A DNA stretch of 64,000 nucleotides from Adiantum capillus-veneris. Lineage: Eukaryota; Streptophyta; Polypodiopsida; Polypodiales; Pteridaceae. Location: positions 34,360,446-34,424,445 of the forward strand of contig CM043969.1 of the NCBI GenBank assembly GCA_014529385.2, read 5' to 3'. The notes under the pieces were generated by a model, which saw only the letters and a program-made list of their open reading frames with translations, ran no database searches and was not told the DNA's origin. Position numbers and translations under genes: made by a program. This document shows, piece by piece, positions 19,665-30,567 of this stretch. Numbering within the stretch: the first letter of the stretch is position 1; every line of letters begins with the position of its first letter.

Positions 19665-20150
19665 TTACAAAATCTCATAGTTCAATGGTATACTAGGTGA
19701 TTTATTGATGATGTAAAGTGTTGTCATAATAACCTCTCCCCAAAACACTAGAGGTGAGTTCACCATAAACAACATGGCTGTGAATCTCTCTTGGATTTTC
19801 CTATTCATACACTCAGCAATGCCATTTTGAGCAAGAGTGATGGTGTAATAATCATCTAGTGCCTCTTTTGCTACAAAAATTTCTGCTCTCAATGATGAAG
19901 ATGTATTATGCCCCACTGTTTGTGCTCAAATCCTTTATCTTCTTGCAATACTAATTAGAGTCATATATGAATGTTAGAAAATATTATGCCCCTTAGAGAT
20001 GTGTGTGGCATAGGCCCACATAGGTCCTTATTTACCAATTCTAGGGGATCCCCTAACTCTCAGTTCAATGAAAAATTAGTAACCCTGGTCTGATTGACAT
20101 ATATGCAATGCTCACATAAGCAAAAAATAAGAATAATTGAAGATAGGTAA
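19665..20150 (-). pseudogene. Integrase core of copia I
   Basis: The open piece 19916-19665 (minus) reads LAQNGIAECMNRKIQERFTA and then FWGEVIMTTLYIINKSPS, the QNGxAER...FW.EA...A.Y..N..P signature around the catalytic Glu of copia integrase. Sequence up to about 20150 is a degraded upstream part. Confidence 0.85.
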
Positions 20151-20499
20151 GTAGCCCAAATATTGAAGTTCTTTCATTCCTTTTGGACCCATATGACCAA
20201 GCCAGCTATACCACAACTCAATAGAAGGCATCTCAATAGCATAAATAGAATACTTTTCACAAAAGAGACATACAAAAGCCAGACATTTGGACCTTCAATA
20301 TAGCCAAATTTTCCTTCTAAAGCATCCAACAAACATTTCCAAAAACTAAAGTATATCCCAAATCATCAAGTTGACTTGTTGACACTAAGATCACATGTCT
20401 GAGGCCTTGAAGTATAAACTTAACATTGTTACGCATACATAACTTCACATCTCTGATGCCACAAATGTCAAGCTAACACAAGTCACCAAGCTTGACCCA

Positions 20500-20600
20500 A
20501 CCAAACATAGTATCATAACCGGACAACTTTCCCTATGGGGAGTAGCATGGAAACTAACACTTGAGTCAATAATTCAATTTTGCACATAAAACTCATCAAG
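20500..20600 (-). pseudogene. Protease trace of copia I
   Basis: Minus-strand IIDSSVSFHATP resembles copia D-S-G-A-S-F-H; the glycine-alanine pair is altered. Short and degraded. Confidence 0.6.
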
Positions 20601-20857
20601 ATCCAATAATGCATATGGATTCAAGTCAACAATGAATATCAATCCATTTGATGGTTGTGGCATGTTAGAAACAACCTAAATTTGTGGCGACTCAACTACA
20701 TCGATCTCCTCAATGTTTACATTTCTCTTAGGAGGGTCAACCTAGACAATGGCTATACCCTTTTTAGATTGCAAAATATGGCAATCTTTCTTGTCCTTTC
20801 TTGTGGCAATGATAGAATTATACATTTTGAAAGTCATGTTCATGACTCTTGCTTCTT

Positions 20858-21041
20858 GAAATCCTATGATCAAACATGACTACGAATGTGACCTCTTTTC
20901 ATGGGATGATTATCACTAGCCACATATAAATTGCCATGGGATGATTCTGGAAATCCTATGATCAACAATGACTACGAGTGCGACCTCTTTTCATGGGATG
21001 ATTATCACTAGCCACATATGCATTTCCATGTCCAGTAGTGT
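20858..21041. repeat. 92-bp tandem duplication in copia I gag
   Basis: Two copies (20858-20949, 20950-21041) of sequence that on the minus strand holds a degraded zinc knuckle (MKRGHIRSH). The word TTTTCATGGGATGATTATCA recurs 92 bases apart. Confidence 0.8.
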
Positions 21042-21100
21042 CAAGAGACTGATGTCTAATCTCTTTCGTGAGAAAACACTAATGGCATCATTGAAGGCAA

Positions 21101-23340
21101 GCTTACCCATAGGGACAAAGTTAATAATTATCCTCTTTTCATATTCAAATGCATGAGCTTTTTCATAATAAAAACTTTATTCAAGGAACTTTGCCATCCC
21201 AAGTTGAGCATAATAACTTCCATAAATACTTTTCAATAGTCTTGTCCATAATTGTAAAGAAATAGACTCACCAAGGTACAAGCAAATGGTTGCCATAGCA
21301 TGAGCATCAAGATCCTCCTACACAAGGGTTATGAACCATCTTCCAATCATCTTAGAGTAATGCCAATTTCTTGAACCCTATGCTCTTTGTTAAGGTTCTT
21401 GCCTTGAATAGGGGATTTTCTTTTTGCTTTTGTAATTAGTGCTATTTTTTTGTTCTTTTGAAATGCAACATGGCATAAATTAGCTTGTCCAAGACAACAC
21501 GTGCACACAAGCTATAGGTTAGAAGTAAAATTTCAAGTACCAAATTTTTTTTTGCCAAAAATATGTCTCCACCTTTATCATAAAGGCCTCTATACAAGAG
21601 ATTAAGGACATTCCAAAAAATAAAAAAAGACTAAAAAATCCCTTTAAATAAATCTTTGTTCTAAAGAAAAAGAATCCAAGACATAATGCACGTAGACACA
21701 AGGTGGTCTCATATAACCACCTTGTGGTGTGGTGGTCTCATATAACCTCCACACCAACATAAACACATGCCAAACGTAGTCACAAGCTAACCATATAGTC
21801 ACATTGTTGTGACTATAACTTGTCCATGACAAAACACGTACACAAACTATAGGCAAAAACTTTTGTTAGAGTCTCCTTCGTTTTAGCGTAAGAATTTCAT
21901 AAAATATTTCTCCACCTATACTATAAAGGCCTCTACAAGAGATTAATGGTGGTGTAAAAAATAAAAAGACTAAGAAGCCTCCCTTTAAATAAATCTTTGT
22001 CACAAGCAACACTAAGAATTTTGAAGACCATATCACATACAGTCACCCACTCACATCATATGCTCAGTCAAAAAGTAATGAAATATGTGCATGCATGCAT
22101 CTTACTATTAAAAATACATTAAAGAATAGTTACATCATCTTGACTTCCTCAACAAAACCCAACTTTCACCTGCATTGGGGCCTCCATATGGACTTGAATG
22201 CAAAGATATCATACCAAAAAGATACCAACATACTCACATGTCAATTACCATCACACACACTGTGGATTCACAATACTTTCCACACCAACAAACATACATA
22301 TCAACCATACTCACATGCAAGCTGTACAATCCCATAGTCCCCACTATAAAATATTGTTGCAAGGAAGTAAAAGAACTGCATACCAAAAGATCAACAAAAT
22401 GAGATGTCCAGAGTCCCCCAACAAACACATAATCAAGGTACACATCCACACACTATGGGTGACAAACACCTCTCATAGAGCACATTGTCTAGCTCTAAAC
22501 ACATGCAATGTCTAAGCTCCTCTACACTAGCCCTTTCTAAACCACCACATCCTACAAAAACGTCCAAGACATAGTTGGAACGCTCCATGAATATAGCTAA
22601 TAACCACCTAGCTGTACAACCAAGAGATGAAAGTTTATTAGTAGTCAAGTAAGTGATAGTAATGAAACAACAAACTAAAAATAGCAAAACAATGCCATAC
22701 AAAACTATTCACCGATAGAAAAGATCACTCCTCCTTTCACCACCTCTAAGAATGACACCATCAATTTCTATGGGAAAGACACAATCATCAAGCATGTAGC
22801 TATGATAGGCTGGAAACAACCTCTCATTAATATTTTACCCATATTCTCTATTGTAGCAAGGCACACTATGACCAATATGGTTCCAAAAGGACATAGAAAG
22901 ATCATGCACCTATTTGAGAATGCAAATGAAAAAAGTGCCAACTCTTATTCTTAGTTAAGGAATATGACAAAAAAGTTCTTTAAAGCATATTTCAAACTCT
23001 AGTGATCTTACCACTTCGCTAGTCATTGGATGCTGGTATGCTTTGGACTCACACATAAGCATCCAAGTACAGTGCATTGAAGGGCCAACACTTGTTGCAT
23101 CTACAATAAACTCGCCTATGTGCTCAGCTCAACAACAATGACCAAGAAACCCTCATCCACCAATATTCACAAGCAAGATCCATACAACCCTTTACAACAC
23201 CCAATGAGAATGTGTTCCATTTGGGAATAGCCATGCCCTCTAAAATAAACATTAGCTTCGATATGTAATGTGAAATATCAAGTAATCCATCTTCCATGTT
23301 AATAAAAGCCACTCAGCCCAAGGAATGGGACCAAGGCCAT
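21101..23340. other. Unassigned AT-rich DNA
   Basis: No retrotransposon motif, terminal repeat or gene recognised. Many short ORFs of low complexity. Contains the local duplication at 21487-22010. Confidence 0.4.
21487..22010. repeat. Diverged direct repeat, offset about 335 bp
   Basis: The words GTCCAAGACAACACGTGCAC (21487) and GTCCATGACAAAACACGTAC (about 21822), and the following CTATAAAGGCCTCTACAAGAG-type sequence and CCCTTTAAATAAATCTTTGT, occur in both halves. The first copy also has an internal GGTGGTCTCATATAACC repeat (21694-21750). Confidence 0.65.
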
Positions 23341-24168
23341 TGTTGACAACTAAACACTGAAGAAACCTTTCCCAACTTTTTTGTATCACTTATGTTTTAG
23401 AGACAACATGACATTTTGTAATGTGTTAAGTGGACAATATTCTTTGTGAGAACGAGCCTCTAAGGAAGAAATGTATATAAGCTAATTTTTTAACCCCAAG
23501 ATAGACTTTTGAATTAATCTAATCTCACATTTACTGTGCATTGTGTCTGAGAGAGAGAGAGAGAGAGAGAGAGAGGCTTCTTCTCTTCCCTACACACTCT
23601 ATGGAGCCTCCATTGTGAAAGCGACACCACGCATGCGTTAACAACAAACTTGCACAATTTTGATGTCGTCGTGAAGCAAGCTCTTACAAGCTTCTAGTGA
23701 GTTTTCTTGCAACCGTGTGTCCGGTTGGTGATTTCTTTATACCTCTAGGTTCACAAAAATTAGAGCTACATATTAGGATCATACAAACCAAAAAGTGGTG
23801 ACCTGCATTTTTCTACCTCTCTTTATATGTGATTGTCGCACGAAGTGGTTCTACGTAGGATATTGAGTTAAAGTCCATAGGGTAATGACCTCTCGATAAG
23901 AAGAGTATTTCATATGAGTTACTTTTTTAGTTCCTTTGGTCTAGTTTCGAATAGCATGAGCATTGTAGGTTGAGTTGCATTCACAAGCGCATAGGATGTT
24001 TAGATTTGGTTTCCTTTAGTAGAGATTGTCTTAGAAGGTCGAGTAGGTGATTGACACCCATCTCCTTGTTTCCATGCTCCTATGGGTTGAGCATCGTCCT
24101 TGGTTGACATAGAGTTGTTGGTCTTGTTCTTGCTATGTTAGCGTTCTCTTGCGGCGTATCCACCAATA
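23341..24168 (+). repeat. 5' LTR of element E (about 828 bp)
   Basis: The end CCACCAATA is followed by the primer-binding site. TATA-like TATATAA at 23474-23480 and a (GA)n tract near 23549-23575. The start is inferred from weak similarity to C's LTR, so the left edge is uncertain. Confidence 0.65.
23549..23575. repeat. (GA)n microsatellite
   Basis: About 13 GA units in the E LTR, downstream of the TATA-like site. Confidence 0.9.
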
Positions 24169-24169
24169 T

Positions 24170-24186
24170 TGGCACCATTGCCGGGG
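24170..24186 (+). other. Primer-binding site 1 of E (tRNA-Asp type)
   Basis: TGGCACCATTGCCGGGG differs at two positions from the C site TGGCGCCGTTGCCGGGG, the complement of plant tRNA-Asp. Both changes are G to A, as from cytosine deamination on the other strand. Confidence 0.8.
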
Positions 24187-24710
24187 CTGAGAGCCCTAGG
24201 TAGATGACCTTAGAGCAATCCTACGAGGTAAAAGTCTCTCTTCTTAACCAAATACTACTTTACTTTAGGTAGAACCTGATGATAGGACTTTCAAGATCTT
24301 AGAGAAGTGTGAGTGGGCATATTGCTTGCCCAAGTCATCGGTGTTCGTCGACAGTTTTGTTGTAGTTAGTGTAGTTAGAGAGTGAGTGATTTGTGAGGTG
24401 TTAAAGGCATATACTAGTCCGTGCGTGGCTTTAAATATTTTTTTCTACTCGTGAATACAAAAAAAAAAAAAAACCATATGATGTGTAGGAGTAGGGTAAG
24501 TAGAACTTGTGATTGAGATCTAGAGTTGATCATCATAGAATAAAATTGCTTGTTTTCTTGTTTGCATTTGCAATCTTAGGAAGTGAATTTTAGGAAGAGA
24601 AATGCAATAAACAAGCATCAGTGGTTGATTGAACATGGTTGGGTGTTGCTGGGCATAAAAGAATATATCTGCAAGAGATCTGGGTGAGAAAACTGCAATT
24701 TTTCATCATG

Positions 24711-24734
24711 AAATATCATACATGTATCATGTCT
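24711..24734. repeat. Leader palindrome E1a (degenerate)
   Basis: Left half AAATATCATACA, right half TGTATCATGTCT. First of the leader palindrome series; the counterpart in copy 2 is 26627-26650. Confidence 0.7.
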
Positions 24735-24999
24735 TAGGGCATAACAGGAGACCAAATTTGGAAAAATAGATTACACCAGAGTGTTGTAGAGGGGTGTTTG
24801 ACCCTAAGTGCAACTTGAGACCAAAGATTTGACCAACCCTTGATACCCAAAAGACAAAAGCCAAAAAGTCAAAAAAGAAACTAGGGAGCTGGTGATTTTG
24901 AGCACATTTATTTTCATAAAAACTGGTAAAAGTGTTTGAAAATCATTGCTAAGAACTTGTGGAAGCCTGTGAGTAAAATATGTGCAAAAACCCATCAAT

Positions 25000-25023
25000 A
25001 GACATTATACACGTATAATGTCT
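25000..25023. repeat. Leader palindrome E2a
   Basis: Left half AGACATTATACA, right half CGTATAATGTCT; 11 of 12 positions pair. Counterpart 26917-26940. Confidence 0.85.
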
Positions 25024-25283
25024 CAAAGGGTGATCTGGCAGTTAAATTGAACCTTTGACTTTATACTCATATTTTGTTGTTGTGCGGAACACATTCACCA
25101 AGTTTCATCTCATTTGGGCAAATAAGTTATGAATTGAGTGTATATTACTTTTTTGGGAAGTTCTTGCGTAAAAAGTAGTGAAATTGTACAACTCTGATAT
25201 CCAAAATTGGATGTGAACACATATGCATGTTGCACATATCAAGGGGCAGATGTGGTAGAAACAGAACTCCATTCATGGCAAAA

Positions 25284-25307
25284 AGACATCATACGCGTAA
25301 AATGTCT
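25284..25307. repeat. Leader palindrome E3a
   Basis: Left half AGACATCATACG, right half CGTAAAATGTCT; 10 of 12 positions pair. Counterpart 27201-27224. Confidence 0.85.
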
Positions 25308-26101
25308 TAGACGTCAGAATTGCGTCAAATTGTACATATGAGTATACCCTTGTGATCTACATCAGGTAATGAGCACATAGAATCAATTTCATCAAGTGGG
25401 AAACAATATTGCAGTTAAAAAGTGCCAAAAAACGGTTTGAGGCAATTGAATGACTGCATTGTTTATATCTAGCACAAAAAGTGTTGAAACAGAGTTTTGA
25501 AAGATTCCGAGAGCTGCTTGCATGGTAGAGAACCTCTGGAGTGGAAATCTTCTCAATTTGGAAATCTTCTTCCAGCACCAAACTTGCACAATTTTGATGT
25601 CGTCGTGAAGTGAACTCTTACAAGCTTCTAGTGAGTTTTCTTGCAACCGTGTGGCCGGTTGGTGATTTCTTTATACCTCTAGGTTCACAAAAATTAGAGC
25701 TACATATTAGGATCATACAAACCAAAAAGTGGTGACTTGCATTTTGCTACCTGTCCTTATACGTGATTGTCGCACGAAGTGGTTCTATCTAGGATATTGA
25801 GTTAAAGTCCATAGGGTAATGACCTCTTGATAAGAAGAGTACTTCCTATGAGTTAATTTTTGAGTTCCTTTGGTCTAGTTTCGAATAGCATGAGCAGTAG
25901 GTTGAGTTGCATTCACAAGCGCATAGGATGTCTAGATTTGGTTTCCTTTAGTAGAGATTGTCTTAGAAGGTCGAGTAGGTGATTGACACCCATCTCCTTG
26001 TTTCCATGCTCCTATGGGTTGAGCATCGTCCGTGGTTGACATAGAGTTGTTGGTCTTGTTCTTGCTATGTTAACATTCTCTTGCGGCGTATCCACCAATA
26101 T

Positions 26102-26118
26102 TGGCACCATTGCCAGGG
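26102..26118 (+). other. Primer-binding site 2 of E (duplicate)
   Basis: TGGCACCATTGCCAGGG, the copy of the site at 24170 inside the tandem duplication. Confidence 0.8.
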
Positions 26119-26626
26119 ACGAGAGACCTAGGTAGATGACCTTAGAGCAATCCTACGAGGTAAAAGTCTCTCTACTTAACCAATTACTACTTTACTTTAG
26201 GTAGAATCTGATGATAGGACTTTCAAGATCTTTAAGAAGTGTGAGTGGGCATATTGCTTGCCCAGGTCATCGATGTTCGACAATTTTGTTGTAGTTAGTG
26301 TAGTTAGAGAGTGAGTGATTTGTGAGGTGTTAAAAGTGTATACTAGTCCGTGTGTGGCTTTAAATATTTTTTTCTACTCGTGAATACAAAAAAAAAACCC
26401 ATATGATGTGTAGGAGTAGGGTAAGTAGAACTTGTGATTGAGATCTAGAGTTGATCATCATAGAATAAACTTGCTTGTTTGCATTTGCAATCTTAGAAAG
26501 TCAATTTTAGGAAGAGAAATGCAATAAATAAGCATCAGTGGTTGATTGAACATGGTTGGGTGTTGCTGGGCATAAAGAATATATCTGCAAGAGATCTGAG
26601 TGAGAAAACTATCATATTTCATCAGC

Positions 26627-26650
26627 AAATATCATACGTGTATCATGTCT
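26627..26650. repeat. Leader palindrome E1b
   Basis: Left half AAATATCATACG, right half TGTATCATGTCT; 290 bp before E2b. Confidence 0.75.
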
Positions 26651-26916
26651 TAGGGCATAACAGGAGACCAAATTTGGAAAAATAGATTACACGAGAGTGT
26701 TGTAGAGGGGTGTTTGACCCTAAGTGAAACTTGAGACCAAAGATTTGACCAACCCTTGATACCCAAAAGACAAAAGCCAAAAAGTCAGAACAAAAAACTA
26801 GGGAGCTGGTGATTTTGAGCACATTTATTTGCATAAAAACTGGTAAAAGTGTTTGAAAATCATTGCTAAGAACTTGTGGAAGCCTGTGAGTAAAATATGT
26901 GCAAAAACCCATCAAT

Positions 26917-26940
26917 AGACATTATACACGTATAATGTCT
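26917..26940. repeat. Leader palindrome E2b
   Basis: Same as E2a: halves AGACATTATACA and CGTATAATGTCT. 284 bp before E3b. Confidence 0.85.
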
Positions 26941-27200
26941 CAAAGGGTGATCTGGCAGTTAAATTGAACCTTTGACTTTATACTCATATTTTGTTGTTGT
27001 GCGGAACACATTCACCAAGTTTCATCTCATTTGGGCAAATAAGTTATGAATAGAGTGTATATTACTTTTTTGGGAAGTTCTTGCATAAAAAGTAGTGAAA
27101 TTGTACAACTCTGATATCCAAAATTGGATGTGAACACGTATGCATGTTGCACATATCAAGGGGCAGATGTGGTAGAAACAGAACTCCATTCATGGAAAAA

Positions 27201-27224
27201 AGACATCATACGCGTAAAATGTCT
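27201..27224. repeat. Leader palindrome E3b
   Basis: Halves AGACATCATACG and CGTAAAATGTCT. 284 bp before E4. Confidence 0.85.
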
Positions 27225-27484
27225 TAGAGGTCATAATTGCGTCAAATTGTACATATGAGTATACCCTTGTGATCTACATCAGGTAATGAGCACATAGAAT
27301 CAATTTCATCAAGTGGGAAACAATATTGCAGTTAAAAAGTGCCAAAAAATGGTTTGAGGCAAGTGAATGACTGCATTGTTTATATCTAGCACAAAAAGTG
27401 TTGAGACTCAGTTTTGAAAGCTTCCGAGAGCTGCTTGCATGGTAGAGAACCTCTGGAGTGGAAATCTTCTCAATTTGGATAGAT

Positions 27485-27508
27485 AGATATCATACGTGTC
27501 TGATGTCT
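27485..27508. repeat. Leader palindrome E4
   Basis: Halves AGATATCATACG and TGTCTGATGTCT; 9 of 12 positions pair. Followed by AAGGGCATATTTAGAGACC, a word that also follows other palindromes in changed form. 284 bp before E5. Confidence 0.8.
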
Positions 27509-27768
27509 CAAGGGCATATTTAGAGACCAGAGCTGACTTTAGGGTCAACCAAGGGGTCTAGCACCTCAAGGCAAACGTAAGGACCCAGTTTCACCTCATT
27601 TGAGTCATATTTTGGTTTAGAAAATCTCTAAGGGAATTGAGAAATATTCAGACAGTTTTAGGAGGATTTAAGCAGATTCCAGGTGTTAAGACCATAGAAG
27701 GAGATTAGATTCAGGATTAATACATCAAGGAGAACCTAAGATTTGAATTTGAGCTGAATCAGGCACAT

Positions 27769-27780
27769 AGACATCATACA
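27769..27780. repeat. Leader palindrome E5, left arm (split by element D)
   Basis: AGACATCATACA, exactly 284 bp after E4, directly before the D LTR. The right arm (TATAATATCT, then AAGGGCCAGATTTAGGAC) is at 41018-41030 on the other side of D. Confidence 0.8.
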
Positions 27781-29015
27781 TGTTGGCATTTTTTGGATGA
27801 GCTTAAAACCACTAGATCATGTCAAAAATCTTGCTAATTAGCCTCATGTATATATGTGTACATGGTGCTTTGAGTCTTAAGAGTGACTATGTAAAAATCC
27901 ATGTACAAAGGTTTGGTTTTGTCGGGCTTGTTTATTGGATATTTGGGTTGGTTGAGTCTCCAAAAGATGGTTTTTAATAAGTATTTTCATTCATGCTTTA
28001 TAGCTTCTAAATCAAACTTGTACATCATGAGATATGTGTGTCCAAAGTGGGTAATCTTGACTTAGAAAGTGGTTGCATATGCATGCAACAAAGGAAACTG
28101 GTCCAACTTGATGATTTAAATTAGAAATGCTGAGATTTGAATATTTTTCAAGTAGCCGAAGTCATGGGGTCCGAGCCGTGCTTTACGGCGTCGCATTTAG
28201 TGGCCGGAGTGGTGCACCATGCTCCTGAGTTGGCCCCAAAAGCAGGTTGAGCTTAGAAGTTTTGGTGGGGAAAGGAGGAAATTGGGAAGATTATGGAGAA
28301 GGCACCATGTGGCAATGGGATAATCCCACATAGGGGAGAGTGGGCTCAAAGCAAAGGGTATTTGGGGCAAGTTGGGAGCCCATTTAGGTTGTAACCCTGA
28401 GAGGAGCTTGGGAGGAGCTTGGATATGGGGGCTTGTGGACTCTTGGGGGAGAAGGGGATGCATTTTTGGCTTCACATTGGCCGCCCAGGCACTTGGCTCC
28501 ATTTTTTGGTCCCCTGGACACAAGTCCCAGCCCTTCCCTTGGGCCAAATGTCACCGGTTGCCCATTTCCTACCCAAATGAGGGCAAAAATGGACCATATA
28601 AAAGGAGCCTAAAACTTTGTCGATTGATGAGAGAGAAGAGATATCTTGGGATAAATGATAAAGAGAGGCCCCATTTTTATAGATACAATTCTTTGCAGCA
28701 CCTGCAAACTTTCCAAAGAGCTCATTTTTTAGCATAAGAGAGGACACACCCAACTTCGAATGGCCATATCTCTCTCATCTTTTATCTCTTTTTAGCCTAT
28801 GGATACTCTACAAACATCTACTCAAGATGAGCTACATCTTTATGTCCTTGGTTTCTCCTAATTCCAAGTGTGCTTCATGTTAGAAGGGTTCTTCATAAAA
28901 CTTTATAGGTGCTTATTGCAGATGGTTTCGACGGTGCAATAGTTCTTCTTTCCGATGGTGTGACTCATGCAAGGCTATAGAGACACTTGTTTTCCTTGGT
29001 ATTTGCACACTAACA
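27781..29015 (+). repeat. 5' LTR of element D (about 1235 bp)
   Basis: Begins TGTTGGCATTTTTTGGATGAGC-like sequence (first 10 bases TGTTGGCATT) and ends CACTAACA. Matches 39804-41017 with many small differences. TATA box at 28595-28604 (CATATAAAAG). Confidence 0.85.
28595..28604 (+). promoter_or_regulatory. TATA box of D 5' LTR
   Basis: CATATAAAAG, within GGACCATATAAAAGGAGCC. In the 3' LTR the same place has AATTAAAAG, so the box is lost there. Confidence 0.6.
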
Positions 29016-29021
29016 TCATTT

Positions 29022-29039
29022 TGGTGTCCCACCAAAGGA
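29022..29039 (+). other. Primer-binding site of D
   Basis: TGGTGTCCCACCAAAGGA a few bases after the LTR. Starts with TGG and resembles the A/F site in its first half; the tRNA could not be assigned. Confidence 0.55.
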
Positions 29040-29327
29040 GCAAGTGCTCATGTGCTCCAGTTCTTGTGAAATATGTCTCTTCTGTAGGCAAAGAATGTAA
29101 AGGGGATGTGGGTCCTTATGGACAACCACCTATGTATGTGCAAATTGTGAACAACACTTGAGGCGGTCATGTAATTGGATTGCAGCCATTAGAGGGTTGT
29201 GAGGTTTTGTGAAGCCAGGAACTGGGGGTGAGGTTACCTAGTGTGAGGTGGATTAGGTATTGGATCGATCCATCGACATCCCTTGAACTTATGACGTCAC
29301 ATGTTAGTGTTTTCGTTGCAATCAAAC

Positions 29328-30450
29328 ATGGCGGATGAGTTTCCACAATTGCCCAATGAGAATACACACACTTTTATTGAGAAATTGGAAGTTAATTTCT
29401 TATTGGGGAATATACTAGATCAAGCTATATTATTGCGGTTTCTACAATACAATTTACAGGATGAGGCAAAAGTTTGGTTACAAAATTATGAGGAGGTGGT
29501 ACACGCACAAACTCGAGGGGTGGTTTTGGACTACAATCGTGTGAAGTAGGCTTTTCTAGCACAATACAGGAGCATTGAAGTACCTGATGAAGTTTGGCAT
29601 GAAATTTTGGGGTACACTCAGAAGGCTAATCAAAGTGTTGATGATTTTTTCATGCAGTTTACCCGTTTATAGGATAAATGCACCCGAGCTTTAGGAAATG
29701 AAATCCCTCCAGCCGTGTTAAAGAAGGACCGAATTGTGGCAAACTTAAAGGAAATTCTAAAGTTCAAAGTTGAGTTGAAAAGGCCTGCTACTTTTGAGGA
29801 ACCAGTCGCCATCGCTAGGGAAAAATAATGGAAAGCTCAAAGACAATGAGTATGGGAGAGTGATCCATGTGCAAGGTAATGGTGGACAAAATTAGGGAAA
29901 TTAGGCAGAGGCTAAAGCCCAACCTAATCAAAGGGTTGTGAATACTGAACAGCTACAATGAAATATGCAAGACATGATCACCATGATGCAAGAATTATGA
30001 CTCAATGTTCTTGGAGGTGGTTTTGGTCATGGTTGTGGTAGAGGAATGGCTCAACCATATGAAGCTCAGCCTGATGCTAATGTGGGTCGTGGACAAGGTG
30101 TCTTTGAGCCACAAAGGAGGTTCATCCCTACCTGTTATAATTGTGGTGAACTTGGTCATATCAAACCTCAGTTTCCAAGGCCAATAAGGATGGGAGCTTA
30201 TATGTCTTCACTTTCTCAATAGATTCCTAGATGGGCTAATGATTATGCATTGGATATACGTGGAGATCACGGTATTGAACAAGAAAATGAGGCCTCAACC
30301 TCTGGTGGTCATGTGGGTATTGTGCGGGTTGAAAAGAAAGAAACAGATATGATGCTTGTAGGCAAAAGAGAGAGGGAAGGCTATGCTGCTTTAGGTTCCA
30401 ATAAGAAGAAATGGAAGGAGAAAGATGGTGAAGATGCAAAAGTTAAGTGA
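29328..30450 (+). pseudogene. gag of element D
   Basis: The start MADEFPQLPNENTHTFIEKL leads into a gag core (DEAKVWLQNYE, then FLAQYRS, DDFFMQFTRL), as in gypsy capsid proteins. A zinc knuckle CYNCGELGHIKPQFP near 30136 has lost its last cysteine (Phe). Stops at about 29547, 29671, 29826 and 29998. A lysine/glutamate-rich tail follows up to 30450. Confidence 0.85.
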
Positions 30451-30567
30451 AAGAGAATAGCCCGTAGATGGTTTGAAGTAGCATATTTACCTTTGGGAGA
30501 AGGCCAAACAGCTTATAGTTTAAACAAAAATCTGATTGGGAGGAAAGTAGATTGTACTTTTGGATAG

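Larger units (their letters stand above)
18462..21100 (-). mobile_element. Ty1/copia remnant I (gag to RT), minus strand
   Basis: Decayed copia coding DNA with no LTR found. In minus-strand order: zinc-knuckle region (about 21040-20860), protease trace IIDSSVSFHATP (about 20570), integrase (19916-19665) and RT (about 19200-18462). It stops abruptly at the end of the H 3' LTR, in the RT just after the segment DLGDANHFFGMYIKRD. The missing rest of RT and RNase H is not seen on the left of H, so H either joined it after a deletion or was inserted with loss. Confidence 0.85.
23645..25578 (+). repeat. Tandem duplication copy 1 (LTR end + PBS + leader)
   Basis: Starts CAAACTTGCACAATTTTGAT. The same word recurs at 25579, 1934 bp on, and similarity continues to about 27477. 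Copy 1 ends just before the place where copy 2 has a fourth palindrome. Differences are scattered, a few percent. Confidence 0.9.
25579..27480 (+). repeat. Tandem duplication copy 2
   Basis: Second copy of the LTR 3' part, primer-binding site and leader; it continues past the breakpoint of copy 1 into further leader sequence. Confidence 0.9.
23341..27780 (+). mobile_element. Ty3/gypsy element E, left piece: LTR, PBS, duplicated leader
   Basis: Begins TGTTGACAACTAAACACTG, resembling the LTR start of element C (TGTGATGACCTAAACG). The LTR-PBS junction and leader match those of C at moderate identity. A 1.93-kb part is tandemly duplicated, giving two primer-binding sites. The piece stops at 27780, where element D is inserted in the middle of a palindrome; it resumes at 41018. 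No coding sequence. Confidence 0.8.

Noticed and set aside
22095-22515. Several overlapping plus-strand ORFs of 75-105 codons
   Set aside because: Low-complexity His/Thr/Pro-rich, overlapping in three frames, no motif.
24711-27508. CRISPR-like array
   Set aside because: Regular spacing of palindromic repeats resembles one superficially, but the spacers are 260 bp, the units lie in a plant retrotransposon leader, and no cas gene is near.
28197-28753. ORFs of 90-120 codons on both strands in the D LTR (also near 40190-40890)
   Set aside because: They lie inside LTRs and the same frames are not preserved between the two LTRs.
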